Shown piece after piece: positions 1-6,152 of a DNA stretch of 9,824 nt (positions are counted from its first letter, which is position 1; every line of letters begins with the position of its first letter). The stretch is from NCBI GenBank assembly GCA_902803585.1, contig CADCQO010000086.1, positions 1-9,824 of the forward strand. Direction: 5' to 3'. The translations under genes and the position numbers were made by a program. The notes below the pieces were generated by a model, which was given only the letters and a program-made list of their open reading frames with translations, had not been told where the DNA came from and did no database searches. This DNA is from an uncultured Ruminococcus sp. (GTDB taxonomy: Bacteria; Bacillota; Clostridia; Oscillospirales; Acutalibacteraceae).

Positions 1-50
1 AACGCTTCAAATGTTCTTTTGATGATGAATTTTTGTCAAGCGTTATTTTT
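1..50 (+). terminator. Possible intrinsic terminator of an upstream gene
   Basis: AACGCTT at 1-7 is exactly complementary to AAGCGTT at 38-44. The stem can continue inward with CAAA (8-11) against TTTG (32-35), leaving a two-base bulge and a loop of about 20 nt. ATTTTT follows at 45-50. This resembles a Rho-independent terminator for a + strand gene that ends before the window. The large loop and AT-rich stem make it weaker than the one after rplS, and the hairpin may begin outside the window. Confidence 0.4.
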
Positions 51-105
51 AACAAATTTTCTTGATTCTTTCGTGCGGTTGCCCTGGTAAAAATGAAAAA
101 AAGAC

Positions 106-134
106 TTGCATCTGTACAAACAGTATGTTATAAT
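106..134 (+). promoter_or_regulatory. Sigma-A-type promoter of rplS
   Basis: TTGCAT (106-111) and a perfect TATAAT (129-134) are separated by exactly 17 bp. Transcription should start near 141, leaving an untranslated leader of about 128 nt before the rplS start at 269. It is one of the two best promoters in the window. It probably drives rplS and, by read-through, the signal peptidase genes behind it. Confidence 0.8.
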
Positions 135-140
135 GATAAA

Positions 141-253
141 GTCTTTGAATGCCGCTGCTTGTGGTGGGGTTTGAAGCTCGGCCGTAGTGCCGCACTTTGA
201 AACGGACAGTCCTCTGTTCCTGATGGCGGGAAACATGAATGTCTGAAATAAAC
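141..253 (+). promoter_or_regulatory. rplS 5' leader, candidate L19 leader RNA
   Basis: This transcribed, non-coding stretch lies between the promoter and the rplS ribosome binding site. It contains a clear hairpin: GGACAG (204-209) pairs with CTGTTCC (214-220) with one bulged T and a TCCT loop. A smaller one is AGTG-CCG-CACT (186-196). Firmicute rplS genes often carry a cis-acting L19 leader through which the ribosomal protein is thought to control its own synthesis. Position and length fit that class, but I could not match the whole consensus, so the family assignment is an inference. Confidence 0.4.
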
Positions 254-260
254 AGGAGGA
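254..260 (+). promoter_or_regulatory. Ribosome binding site that fixes the rplS start
   Basis: AGGAGGA lies 8 nt before ATG 269. An in-frame ATG at 239, thirty bases upstream, has no such site, and the ribosome binding site itself falls within the extra codons it would add. The start at 269 also matches the usual N-terminal length of L19. Confidence 0.85.
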
Positions 261-268
261 ATAGAAAG

Positions 269-619
269 ATGGACGCATTGAAAACAATTGCCGCAGCTTC
301 TATGAAGGAAGCAGACAAGGTGCCTCAGTTTGAAATCGGTGACACTGTAAAGGTCAGCGTAAATATTCGTGAGGGTGACAGAGAAAGAATTCAGATGTTT
401 GAGGGTACTGTTGTTGCTCGCAAGGGCAGTGGTGTGGCAGAAACCTTTACCGTTCGCCGTGTTTCCTATGGCGTTGGCGTTGAGAGAGTGTTCCCGGTTC
501 ATTCGCCGAACGTAGTAGCAGTTGCGGTTGTCAGAAAAGGCCGCGTACGCAGAAGCAAGCTGTACTATCTTCGTGACAGAGTTGGTAAGGCTGCAAAGGT
601 CAAGGAACAAATCAGATAA
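269..619 (+). CDS. rplS: 50S ribosomal protein L19
   Basis: The gene encodes L19 (116 aa), a small basic protein of the large ribosomal subunit that lies at the interface with the 30S subunit. The family signature is present in full: FEIGDTVKVSV near residues 22-32, RERIQMFEGTVVARKGSG, ETFTVRRVSYGVGVERVFPVHSP, and the C-terminal KGRVRRSKLYYLRDRVGKAAK. The length is normal for bacteria. The start at 269 is chosen over the in-frame ATG at 239 because AGGAGGA ends 8 nt before it. It has its own consensus promoter and leader, and a strong terminator 11 nt after the stop. In many Firmicutes rplS sits just before lepB, rbgA and rnhB, as here. Confidence 0.98.
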   Translation: MDALKTIAAASMKEADKVPQFEIGDTVKVSVNIREGDRERIQMFEGTVVARKGSGVAETFTVRRVSYGVGVERVFPVHSPNVVAVAVVRKGRVRRSKLYYLRDRVGKAAKVKEQIR

Positions 620-630
620 TTTTTTACGGA

Positions 631-656
631 AAGGGACAGTTTTTGTCCCTTTTTTG
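631..656 (+). terminator. Intrinsic terminator after rplS
   Basis: AAGGGACA (631-638) pairs perfectly with TGTCCCTT (644-651) around a five-base GTTTT loop. T650-T655 forms the T-tract, partly overlapping the stem. It begins 11 nt after the rplS stop codon. I found no convincing promoter before the next gene at 719, so partial read-through probably feeds the signal peptidase genes. Confidence 0.9.
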
Positions 657-718
657 TTATCCTCCGGTCAGCATCGTTACACCTCGTCTGCTATGATTCT
701 TTAGGGAGTGAGCTGGGC

Positions 719-1285
719 ATGAAATACAGCGAAATCCGAAAAACGAAGCGCTACAAGAATGAAAGGGCCGCAGATGGCGTGGCTCTGACAAGAAGTGCCT
801 TTCAGTTGCTGTTTGTCTGTATTGTACTGCTGTTTATCACTGTCTTGATACTGGGGCTTGCTTGTCCGATGGTCACTTTCTCCAAGAAATCGGATCATAA
901 ACTGCAGTATTACAGTGTCGTGACAATGAGAGCGGACGACTGGACGAAGGGAGATATTGTATCCGTCAAAACGCAGAACAGTATTACCGCAGGAGAAATA
1001 CTTGCACTCGAAGGAGAAAACATCGTCATTGGTGCGGATAAAAGCAGGAGCGTCAGCTGTGTACAGTATGAAGGCAAACGCTATTTTTCATATGAAGACC
1101 TGAGAAATGCGCTGAAGGAGCCTGTTGTACCTGAGGGCTGTGTACTTTTGAACGGTGATTTTACTTCATCAGAACAGGTGAGTGTCGGAGAAATTATCTC
1201 CCGTGATTACATTACAGGAAAAGTCAGATTTGTACTGTACCCGTTTTCCCTGTTCGGAAGACCGGCAGACTATCTGAAAAAATAA
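719..1285 (+). CDS. Degenerate signal peptidase I-like membrane protein
   Basis: This 188-aa protein has a basic N-terminus, one transmembrane segment (about residues 27-49) and an extracytoplasmic domain. It aligns with the three following signal peptidases. VTF (52-54) matches VTV before the Ser box, KGDIVSVK (77-84) matches the GDIV box, EILALEGENIVI (93-104) matches KRVIAVxGQxxxI, VPEGCVLLNGD (137-147) matches IPEGYVFVMGD, and FVLYPFSLFG (171-180) matches the FRWYPINTFG ending. The catalytic parts are missing: the SMxxTL box is shortened to SDHKL, the general-base Lys of KRVIA is absent, and DNRxxSLDSR is replaced by DFTSSEQVS. I infer an inactive S26-fold paralogue, perhaps a partner or regulator of its neighbours; a diverged stand-alone membrane protein is possible. 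AGGGAG (703-708) precedes ATG 719 by 10 nt. Confidence 0.75.
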   Translation: MKYSEIRKTKRYKNERAADGVALTRSAFQLLFVCIVLLFITVLILGLACPMVTFSKKSDHKLQYYSVVTMRADDWTKGDIVSVKTQNSITAGEILALEGENIVIGADKSRSVSCVQYEGKRYFSYEDLRNALKEPVVPEGCVLLNGDFTSSEQVSVGEIISRDYITGKVRFVLYPFSLFGRPADYLKK

Positions 1286-1298
1286 GCATTTTCATCGC

Positions 1299-1307
1299 AG
1301 GAGGGAG
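1299..1307 (+). promoter_or_regulatory. Strong ribosome binding site for a TTG start
   Basis: AGGAGGGAG lies 10 nt before TTG 1318. The next in-frame ATG is 15 codons later (1363) and has no comparable site. The start at 1318 also gives an N-terminal cytoplasmic tail similar in length to those of the two downstream paralogues. Confidence 0.7.
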
Positions 1308-1317
1308 TTGTGCGAGG

Positions 1318-1887
1318 TTGTCGTCAGAATATCACAAGGAAGAGGAAACGGACGCAGAAACCATGACCCTTTCGCAGATGATTTATGAACTGATGGGTAC
1401 GGTGCTGGGGGCAGTCATTGTACTGCTGCTTGTGCTGGCACTCTTTCTCCGTCAGGTAACAGTAGATGGCGCTTCAATGAATGATACACTTCAGCATGAT
1501 GACAGATTGCTGGTGACCTGCTTTCAGTATACGCCCAGATGCGGGGATATTGTTATCGTGACACACGGAAGGTATCTGGAAGAACCGATCATAAAGCGTG
1601 TGATTGCTGTAGCAGGACAGAGTATTGATATTGACAGCAGTACGGGAGATGTTATCGTGGACGGCGTATTGCTGAAAGAAAATTATATTCTCGGCAGAAC
1701 AACCACTTTGCCGAACAGTACAGAGCTTCCGGCGGTGATACCGGAGGGCTATGTCTTTGTTATGGGAGATAATCGGGAGCATTCGCTCGACAGCCGTTCA
1801 GTCACGGTCGATTTGATTCCTGTGGAAAATATCATCGGCAAAGCGGTTTTCAGGTGGTATCCTATCAATACATTTGGTTGGCTGTGA
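1318..1887 (+). CDS. lepB: Type I signal peptidase, first active copy
   Basis: Signal peptidase I (189 aa, S26 family) removes signal peptides from exported proteins at the outer face of the membrane. A charged cytoplasmic tail precedes one transmembrane helix (about 26-46). All family boxes follow: GASMNDTL with nucleophile Ser53, GDIVIV (76-81), IKRVIAVAGQ with general base Lys93, and MGDNREHSLDSR (149-160). Ser and Lys are 40 residues apart, as in Bacillus SipS, and the single membrane segment fits the Gram-positive type. Translation starts at TTG, supported by AGGAGGGAG 10 nt upstream. It differs from the next two copies in two cysteines (68 and 75) near the GDIV box and in a less similar mid-region. 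It lies 32 nt after the degenerate paralogue and 21 nt before the next copy, so co-transcription is likely. Confidence 0.93.
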   Translation: MSSEYHKEEETDAETMTLSQMIYELMGTVLGAVIVLLLVLALFLRQVTVDGASMNDTLQHDDRLLVTCFQYTPRCGDIVIVTHGRYLEEPIIKRVIAVAGQSIDIDSSTGDVIVDGVLLKENYILGRTTTLPNSTELPAVIPEGYVFVMGDNREHSLDSRSVTVDLIPVENIIGKAVFRWYPINTFGWL

Positions 1888-1897
1888 ATAAAAAAAC

Positions 1898-1904
1898 AGG
1901 GTGG
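1898..1904 (+). promoter_or_regulatory. Ribosome binding site leaving two possible ATG starts
   Basis: AGGGTGG ends 4 nt before ATG 1909 and 10 nt before the in-frame ATG 1915. Either codon may be used. The choice only removes the two residues MQ from the cytoplasmic tail. Confidence 0.5.
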
Positions 1905-1908
1905 TGCG

Positions 1909-2481
1909 ATGCAGATGGCAAAGAAGAAGGAACGTGCAAAAAAGACAGCGGAAAAAATGACGGCGGCGCAGGTTCTGTATGATTGGGCAGGGACACTGCT
2001 TCTTGCCATTATTGTCATTCTGTTGGTGATGACGTTCTTTCTGCGTCAGGTCAGCGTCAAAGGCCGTTCAATGAATGATACTTTACAAGATCAGGACAGG
2101 CTTCTGGTGTACAGTTTTCTGTATCAGCCGCAAAACGGTGATATTGTCATTATTACACGCGGGGCTAACTGGGATGAACTGATTGTAAAACGTGTGATTG
2201 CTGTAGAAGGACAGCATCTGGAAATCAACTATGATACCAACGAGATCATTGTTGACGGAGAGGTGCTGGAAGAAGATTACATCAAAGGAAAGACGATTGC
2301 TTTGCCCCAGCCGACAAAGATTCCTGATGTCATTCCGAAGGGTTATGTCTTTGTTATGGGTGATAACCGTGAGGATTCTCTGGACAGCCGGAGCAAAAAA
2401 ATCGGTCTGATTCCGGTAGAAAATATTGTCGGCAAGGCGTTTTGCCGGTGGTATCCGTTCGATATGATTTCTTTGGTATAA
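1909..2481 (+). CDS. lepB: Type I signal peptidase, second active copy
   Basis: This is a 190-aa signal peptidase I with a very lysine-rich cytoplasmic tail (KKKERAKK, residues 5-12) and one transmembrane helix (about 27-45). It has a complete active site: GRSMNDTL with Ser54, GDIVII (78-83), VKRVIAVEGQ with Lys94, and MGDNREDSLDSR (150-161). The Ser-Lys spacing is 40, as in its neighbours. It resembles the third copy more than the first, sharing MTFF, DRLLV, GQHL, KxTIAL, IPDVIP and GLIPVENI. This suggests the second and third copies arose from a more recent duplication. The start may be ATG 1909 or 1915. Having several SPase I paralogues is known in Bacillus (sipS-W) and often reflects overlapping but distinct substrate preferences; here that is an inference. 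Confidence 0.93.
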   Translation: MQMAKKKERAKKTAEKMTAAQVLYDWAGTLLLAIIVILLVMTFFLRQVSVKGRSMNDTLQDQDRLLVYSFLYQPQNGDIVIITRGANWDELIVKRVIAVEGQHLEINYDTNEIIVDGEVLEEDYIKGKTIALPQPTKIPDVIPKGYVFVMGDNREDSLDSRSKKIGLIPVENIVGKAFCRWYPFDMISLV

Positions 2482-2581
2482 AGAAAGGCGAATTTTTAGA
2501 GATGATGATAAAAAGCGGAAAATGATGGTCGGACTTTGCTCTGAATCATGACCAGCTTTTCAGGAAAGGAGAAGTGCAGTA

Positions 2582-3160
2582 ATGTCAGAAAAAAAGGGAA
2601 CGGCAGACCTCGCTGCAGAAGAAAAGGAAGGCGGTTCTGTGCTGGCGCGGTTTTTGTACGACTGGCTGGGCGCAATTGCCCTGTCGGTTGTGGTCATTTT
2701 ACTGCTGATGACGTTTTTTGTCAGACAGGTCACTGTCAATGGTCATTCGATGGATGACACTTTAGATCATCGTGACAGGCTTCTGGTGTCCAGCTTTATG
2801 TATCAGCCCAGCAACGGCGATATTGTTGTGATAACACACGGCGAAAGCCTGAATGAACCGATCATCAAACGTGTGATTGCCGTAGGGGGTCAGCACCTGC
2901 AGATCGACTATGCCGCCAATCAGGTGATCGTAGACGGAAAAGTGCTGAATGAAAGCTATGCCAAGGGCAGAACCATTGCTTTGGCGCACCCGACAGAAAT
3001 TCCCGATGTCATTCCGGAGGGCTATGTCTTTGTGATGGGTGATAACAGAGAAGATTCTCTGGACAGCCGCAGCGTAAAGGTGGGACTCATTCCGGTAGAG
3101 AACATTATCGGCAAGGCTTTCTGGCGCATACAGCCGTTTGATGCCTTCGGCAGTTTATAA
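2582..3160 (+). CDS. lepB: Type I signal peptidase, third active copy
   Basis: This is a 192-aa signal peptidase I with an acidic and basic cytoplasmic tail, one transmembrane helix (about 29-47) and an intact catalytic domain: GHSMDDTL with Ser56, GDIVVI (79-84), IKRVIAVGGQ with Lys96, and MGDNREDSLDSR (152-163). The C-terminus keeps the IGKAFWR...PFDAFG ending shared by the cluster. AAAGGAG (2565-2571) lies 10 nt before ATG 2582. Unlike the closely packed first and second copies, it follows a 100-nt gap without an obvious promoter. A hairpin with a T-rich tail follows the stop codon, so this may be the last gene of the signal peptidase transcript. All three active copies look intact, with no frameshift. 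Confidence 0.93.
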   Translation: MSEKKGTADLAAEEKEGGSVLARFLYDWLGAIALSVVVILLLMTFFVRQVTVNGHSMDDTLDHRDRLLVSSFMYQPSNGDIVVITHGESLNEPIIKRVIAVGGQHLQIDYAANQVIVDGKVLNESYAKGRTIALAHPTEIPDVIPEGYVFVMGDNREDSLDSRSVKVGLIPVENIIGKAFWRIQPFDAFGSL

Positions 3161-3173
3161 TTCAGTAACCGAT

Positions 3174-3210
3174 ACGCACAAAGTCTTTCAGGGATTTTGT
3201 GCGTTATTTT
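3174..3210 (+). terminator. Probable intrinsic terminator or attenuator before rbgA
   Basis: ACGCACAAA (3174-3182) pairs perfectly with TTTGTGCGT (3196-3204). Up to four inner pairs, two of them G-T, reduce the loop to about five bases. TATTTT follows at 3205-3210. The tail is interrupted by one A, so termination may be partial. The rbgA ribosome binding site starts only two bases later, so read-through would have to supply rbgA unless it has a promoter I did not see. Confidence 0.65.
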
Positions 3211-3225
3211 CTGGGAGGCTTTTAG

Positions 3226-4113
3226 ATGGAAGAGATGCACACAATACAATGGTTTCCGGGACACATGACGAAAACCAAGCGGAAAATCGAGGCACAGCTC
3301 AAGCTGATTGATGCGGTGGCAATATTACTGGACGCCAGAATACCCTATTCCAGCTGTAATCCCGATCTGCGCAGTATTATCAACAACAAGCCGAGAATGG
3401 TTGTGCTGAATAAATGCGATATGGCAGATGCCGCAGAAACAAAACGCTGGATTGCCGCTCTCAGACAGCAGGGTATCACAGCGGTTGCGCTGGACTGTAA
3501 GACGGGAAACGGGCTGAAAGGCTTCATTCCGGCGGTAAAGACTGTTCTGGCGGATAAGATCAGCGCATGGCAGGCCAAGGGCATGAAAGGCCGTACCATC
3601 AAAGTGATGGTAGCGGGTATTCCGAATGTAGGCAAATCCTCGTTTATCAATCGTATGGCAGGACAAAGCCGTGCAAAAGTAGAAGACCGTCCGGGCGTTA
3701 CAAGAGGCAACCAATGGTTTACGGTAGGAAAAGGCTTTGACCTGCTGGATACACCTGGCGTTCTGTGGCCGAAGTTTAACGATCCGGCAGTCGGTGAGAA
3801 ATTGGCTTATATCGGTTCTGTAAAGGACGATGTACTGGACACTGAACATCTGGCAGGAAGGCTGCTGGAATATCTGCGGAACAATTTCCCGCAGTCCATC
3901 TGCGAACGGTACAGGCTGAATGAGGAAGAAATCCGTTCAGCACAGGGCTACACCATACTGGAACAGGTAGCGAAGAACAGAGGAATGTTAATGGCAGGCG
4001 GCGCAGTCAATACGGAACGTGCGGCGATAACGGTACTGGACGAGTTCCGCAGTGCTGTGCTGGGCAGAATCACACTGGATAAGGCGGAGGAGTGCAATGG
4101 ATTCAGAATTTGA
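3226..4113 (+). CDS. rbgA: Ribosome biogenesis GTPase RbgA (YlqF)
   Basis: RbgA is a circularly permuted GTPase needed for late assembly of the 50S subunit in Firmicutes. This 295-aa protein shows the permuted order: NKCD (G4, 62-65), DCKTG (G5, 90-94), GIPNVGKSS (G1, 131-139), PGVT (G2, 156-159), DTPG (G3, 175-178). The N-terminal IQWFPGHM carries His13, equivalent to the catalytic His9 of Bacillus subtilis RbgA. The C-terminal part (about 200-290) corresponds to the rRNA-binding domain. Length is close to the family norm of about 280. TGGGAGG (3212-3218) lies 7 nt before ATG 3226, which favours this start over ATG 3235. The gene overlaps the next by 17 nt, suggesting translational coupling. 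Neighbourhood with rplS and rnhB is conserved in Firmicutes. Confidence 0.96.
   Translation: MEEMHTIQWFPGHMTKTKRKIEAQLKLIDAVAILLDARIPYSSCNPDLRSIINNKPRMVVLNKCDMADAAETKRWIAALRQQGITAVALDCKTGNGLKGFIPAVKTVLADKISAWQAKGMKGRTIKVMVAGIPNVGKSSFINRMAGQSRAKVEDRPGVTRGNQWFTVGKGFDLLDTPGVLWPKFNDPAVGEKLAYIGSVKDDVLDTEHLAGRLLEYLRNNFPQSICERYRLNEEEIRSAQGYTILEQVAKNRGMLMAGGAVNTERAAITVLDEFRSAVLGRITLDKAEECNGFRI
4086..4092 (+). promoter_or_regulatory. Ribosome binding site that fixes the rnhB start
   Basis: GGAGGAG inside the end of rbgA ends 4 nt before ATG 4097. It selects this codon over an in-frame ATG at 4052, which would add 15 residues without family similarity. The site and start lie within the upstream coding region, so the two genes are probably translationally coupled. 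Confidence 0.75.
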
Positions 4114-5095
4114 TATGCTCCAATACGAAAAATACTATGAGGATATGGGACACGAACTGATTGCGGGTGTCGATGAAGCGGGAAGAGGACCTTTGGCGGG
4201 CCCTGTCTGTGCGGCGGCGGTCATTTTCCCGAAAGGTCTTGTGCTGGAGGGTGTGAACGACTCCAAAAAGCTGACCGAAAAACAGCGGAAAAAAATGTTC
4301 GACAAAATCAAAGAAAAAGCTGTTGCCTATCATATTGCTTGGGCGAGTGTGGAGGAAATAGAATCGATCAATATCCTGCAGGCTTCCATGCTTGCAATGA
4401 AGCGGGCGGTTGAAGGCCTGTCTGTCACACCTGATTTTGTGATGGTAGACGGCAATCGCTGTCCTGATATGGATACACCGTCTGTTGCCATTGTCAAGGG
4501 CGATGCACTTTCTCAGTCCATAGCGGCGGCTTCTATTCTGGCGAAAGTCAGCCGTGACCGCCTGATGGCAGAATTGTCAGAAAAATATCCGCTCTATGAA
4601 TTTGCCAGACATAAAGGCTATGGTACAAAACTGCACCGTGAAAAACTGCTTGCCTACGGCCCGTGTGAGATTCACCGGCCGTCTTTTCTGAAAAAGCTGT
4701 TTTCTCCTGAAACGAAAAAGCCCCGCACCTCCCGACAGATAAAAGGAACGAGAGGCGAGAGGCATGCCCTTGCCCATTTGCTGAGCAAGGGCTATACACT
4801 TGTTGAAAAAAATTACCACTGTCCCTATGGCGAAGTGGACATTATTGTGAAGAATGAAGAATACCTTGTCTTTGTAGAAGTCAAAGCACGTCAATGGAAT
4901 GCGCTGACCCGTCCGTCCGAGCAGGTAAATAAAAGAAAGCAGAAAAAACTGCTTCAGACGGCATATTGCTACATGGACGAACATCCGGCGGGACAGCTTT
5001 GTCCGAGAATGGACATTGTGGAAGTTGTTTTCGACCCGCTGGGAAGGAATGCACCCCATATTGAGCATTTTGAAGGCGCATTTGGCACCGATTGA
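4097..5095 (+). CDS. rnhB: Fused RNase HII and YraN (UPF0102) protein
   Basis: One uninterrupted 332-aa frame joins two families that are usually separate genes. Residues 1-203 are RNase HII, which cleaves the RNA strand of RNA-DNA hybrids and nicks at misincorporated ribonucleotides. GVDEAGRGPLAGP (24-36) supplies Asp25 and Glu26, VMVDGN supplies Asp118, and VKGDALSQSIAAASILAKV supplies Asp136, completing the DEDD set. Residues about 217-332 match YraN/UPF0102: GTRGERHALAHLL, NYHCPYGEVDII (239-250), YLVFVEVKAR (256-265). Glu246, Asp248, Glu261 and Lys263 fit the PD-(D/E)XK nuclease-like pattern of that family. A basic linker (about 202-216) connects them, with no internal ATG near the junction. 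Separate rnhB and yraN genes are neighbours in many clostridia, so fusion by loss of a stop codon is plausible. YraN function is poorly known; a role in DNA metabolism is inferred. Confidence 0.93.
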   Translation: MDSEFDMLQYEKYYEDMGHELIAGVDEAGRGPLAGPVCAAAVIFPKGLVLEGVNDSKKLTEKQRKKMFDKIKEKAVAYHIAWASVEEIESINILQASMLAMKRAVEGLSVTPDFVMVDGNRCPDMDTPSVAIVKGDALSQSIAAASILAKVSRDRLMAELSEKYPLYEFARHKGYGTKLHREKLLAYGPCEIHRPSFLKKLFSPETKKPRTSRQIKGTRGERHALAHLLSKGYTLVEKNYHCPYGEVDIIVKNEEYLVFVEVKARQWNALTRPSEQVNKRKQKKLLQTAYCYMDEHPAGQLCPRMDIVEVVFDPLGRNAPHIEHFEGAFGTD

Positions 5096-5112
5096 AAATA
5101 AAAATTGGCTGT

Positions 5113-5145
5113 CGGACTTCATTCTGATACAGAGCAGAAAGTCCG
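5113..5145 (+). other. Stem-loop between rnhB-yraN and the dipeptidase gene
   Basis: CGGACTT (5113-5119) pairs perfectly with AAGTCCG (5139-5145). An inner TCTG (5123-5126) pairs with CAGA (5135-5138) after a three-base bulge. No T-tract follows, so it is not a typical terminator. It may be an mRNA processing or stabilising hairpin. The 85-nt gap holds nothing else I recognise except the ribosome binding site near 5172-5177. Confidence 0.45.
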
Positions 5146-5180
5146 GTGTCATTTACTCAGCAGAGAAGGGCGGGAGAAGA

Positions 5181-6152
5181 ATGCAGCTGTTTGACTTGCA
5201 TTGTGATACCTTGTATCGGGCGTACACCGAAAAAAGCACCCTGTTCAACGACAGTTTTCATGTTTCCTTTCGTCAGACACAGGGGATAGCACCTTATATT
5301 CAGTGTCTTGCGGTATGGATACCTGACGAATACAGAGGAACTGCGGCAGCAGAACTGTTTGAGGGCTGTGTCCGAAAACTGGAGGAACAGCTGAAGGACA
5401 GTGGTATCCGCCGGTGTGTCACAGCGGACGATCTGCGTCAGACAATGGAAAGCGGCGGAAAAGGAATTGTGCTGACGGTAGAAGGCGGGGCGGTTTTAGC
5501 AGGAGATTCAGCAAACATCTCACGGCTAAAACAGGCAGGTGTCCGCATGATGACACTGACATGGAACGGCAGAAATGAACTGGGCGACGGCGCAGGCGTG
5601 GAACAGGCGGGCGGTCTTACCGATTTTGGCAGAAAAACTATAACAGCGCTTGAAGAAAACGGCGTTATTGCAGACGTTTCTCATGCCAGTGAGCGGTTAT
5701 TCTATGATACCGCAGAAATTGCCAGACTGCCTTTTGTCGCTTCTCATTCCAATGCAAAGGCGGTGTGTCCCCACAGGCGCAACCTTACCGATGAGCAGTT
5801 TGAGATAATCCGTCAAAGGGGCGGTATTGTCGGATTGAATTTTTGCCGAGATTTTCTTCATAAACAGTCGACAAATGCGAAAATGTACGATATAATAAGG
5901 AATGCAGAGCATTTTCTCTCGCTGGGCGGTGAAAAGACCGTTGCAATAGGGGGAGATTTTGACGGGGCGGATATTCCGGCTGATATGGACGGTCTGACCT
6001 CCATGCCGTCATTGTATGAAATGTTCTTGCACCACAATTACAGCGAAGCACTGGTAAGGGATATTTTCTTTAACAATGCGTTCGACTTTTTCTGTCGGTA
6101 TGAGCGGTTGTGCCGGCAGGAATCCTATCAAAGAAAGAAGGAAAATGTATGA
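5181..6152 (+). CDS. M19 family (renal dipeptidase-type) dipeptidase
   Basis: This 323-aa protein belongs to the M19 dipeptidases, binuclear zinc enzymes that hydrolyse dipeptides. The ligands are visible in order: HCD near the N-terminus (His7, Asp9), the bridging Glu101 in LTVEGGAVL, His168 in DVSHAS, His189 in SHSNAKAV, and the acidic IGGDFDG (257-262), which holds the conserved Asp. R199-R200 lies in the PHRRNLTDEQ motif that follows the second histidine. There is no signal peptide or lipobox, so a cytoplasmic location is likely despite the family name membrane dipeptidase. ATG 5181 is preferred over upstream ATGs because the family begins with the DLHCDTL strand and GGGAGA (5172-5177) lies just before it. 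Its last four bases overlap the thrC start (ATGA), indicating coupling. Substrate is unknown; dipeptide recycling is an inference. Confidence 0.93.
   Translation: MQLFDLHCDTLYRAYTEKSTLFNDSFHVSFRQTQGIAPYIQCLAVWIPDEYRGTAAAELFEGCVRKLEEQLKDSGIRRCVTADDLRQTMESGGKGIVLTVEGGAVLAGDSANISRLKQAGVRMMTLTWNGRNELGDGAGVEQAGGLTDFGRKTITALEENGVIADVSHASERLFYDTAEIARLPFVASHSNAKAVCPHRRNLTDEQFEIIRQRGGIVGLNFCRDFLHKQSTNAKMYDIIRNAEHFLSLGGEKTVAIGGDFDGADIPADMDGLTSMPSLYEMFLHHNYSEALVRDIFFNNAFDFFCRYERLCRQESYQRKKENV
5868..5896 (+). promoter_or_regulatory. Candidate intragenic promoter upstream of thrC
   Basis: TCGACA (5868-5873, five of six consensus bases) and a perfect TATAAT (5891-5896) are 17 bp apart. They lie inside the dipeptidase gene. 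Transcription would start near 5903, about 245 nt before the thrC ATG. It could give thrC and the following phosphohydrolase gene an independent transcript. Being within coding sequence, it could also be a chance match. Confidence 0.4.

Noticed and set aside
128..610. 160-codon frame on the - strand over rplS
   Set aside because: It is antisense to L19, and the encoded peptide shows no family motif or ribosome binding site.
692..697. Extended -10 element TGCTATGAT before the degenerate signal peptidase gene
   Set aside because: No acceptable -35 box lies 16-18 bp upstream. The predicted start near 704 would fall inside the ribosome binding site at 703-708.
5016..5180. N-terminal extension of the dipeptidase from an ATG at 5016
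   Set aside because: It would overlap the end of the YraN domain by 80 nt and pass through the intergenic hairpin. It adds residues without M19 similarity, and the ribosome binding site favours 5181.
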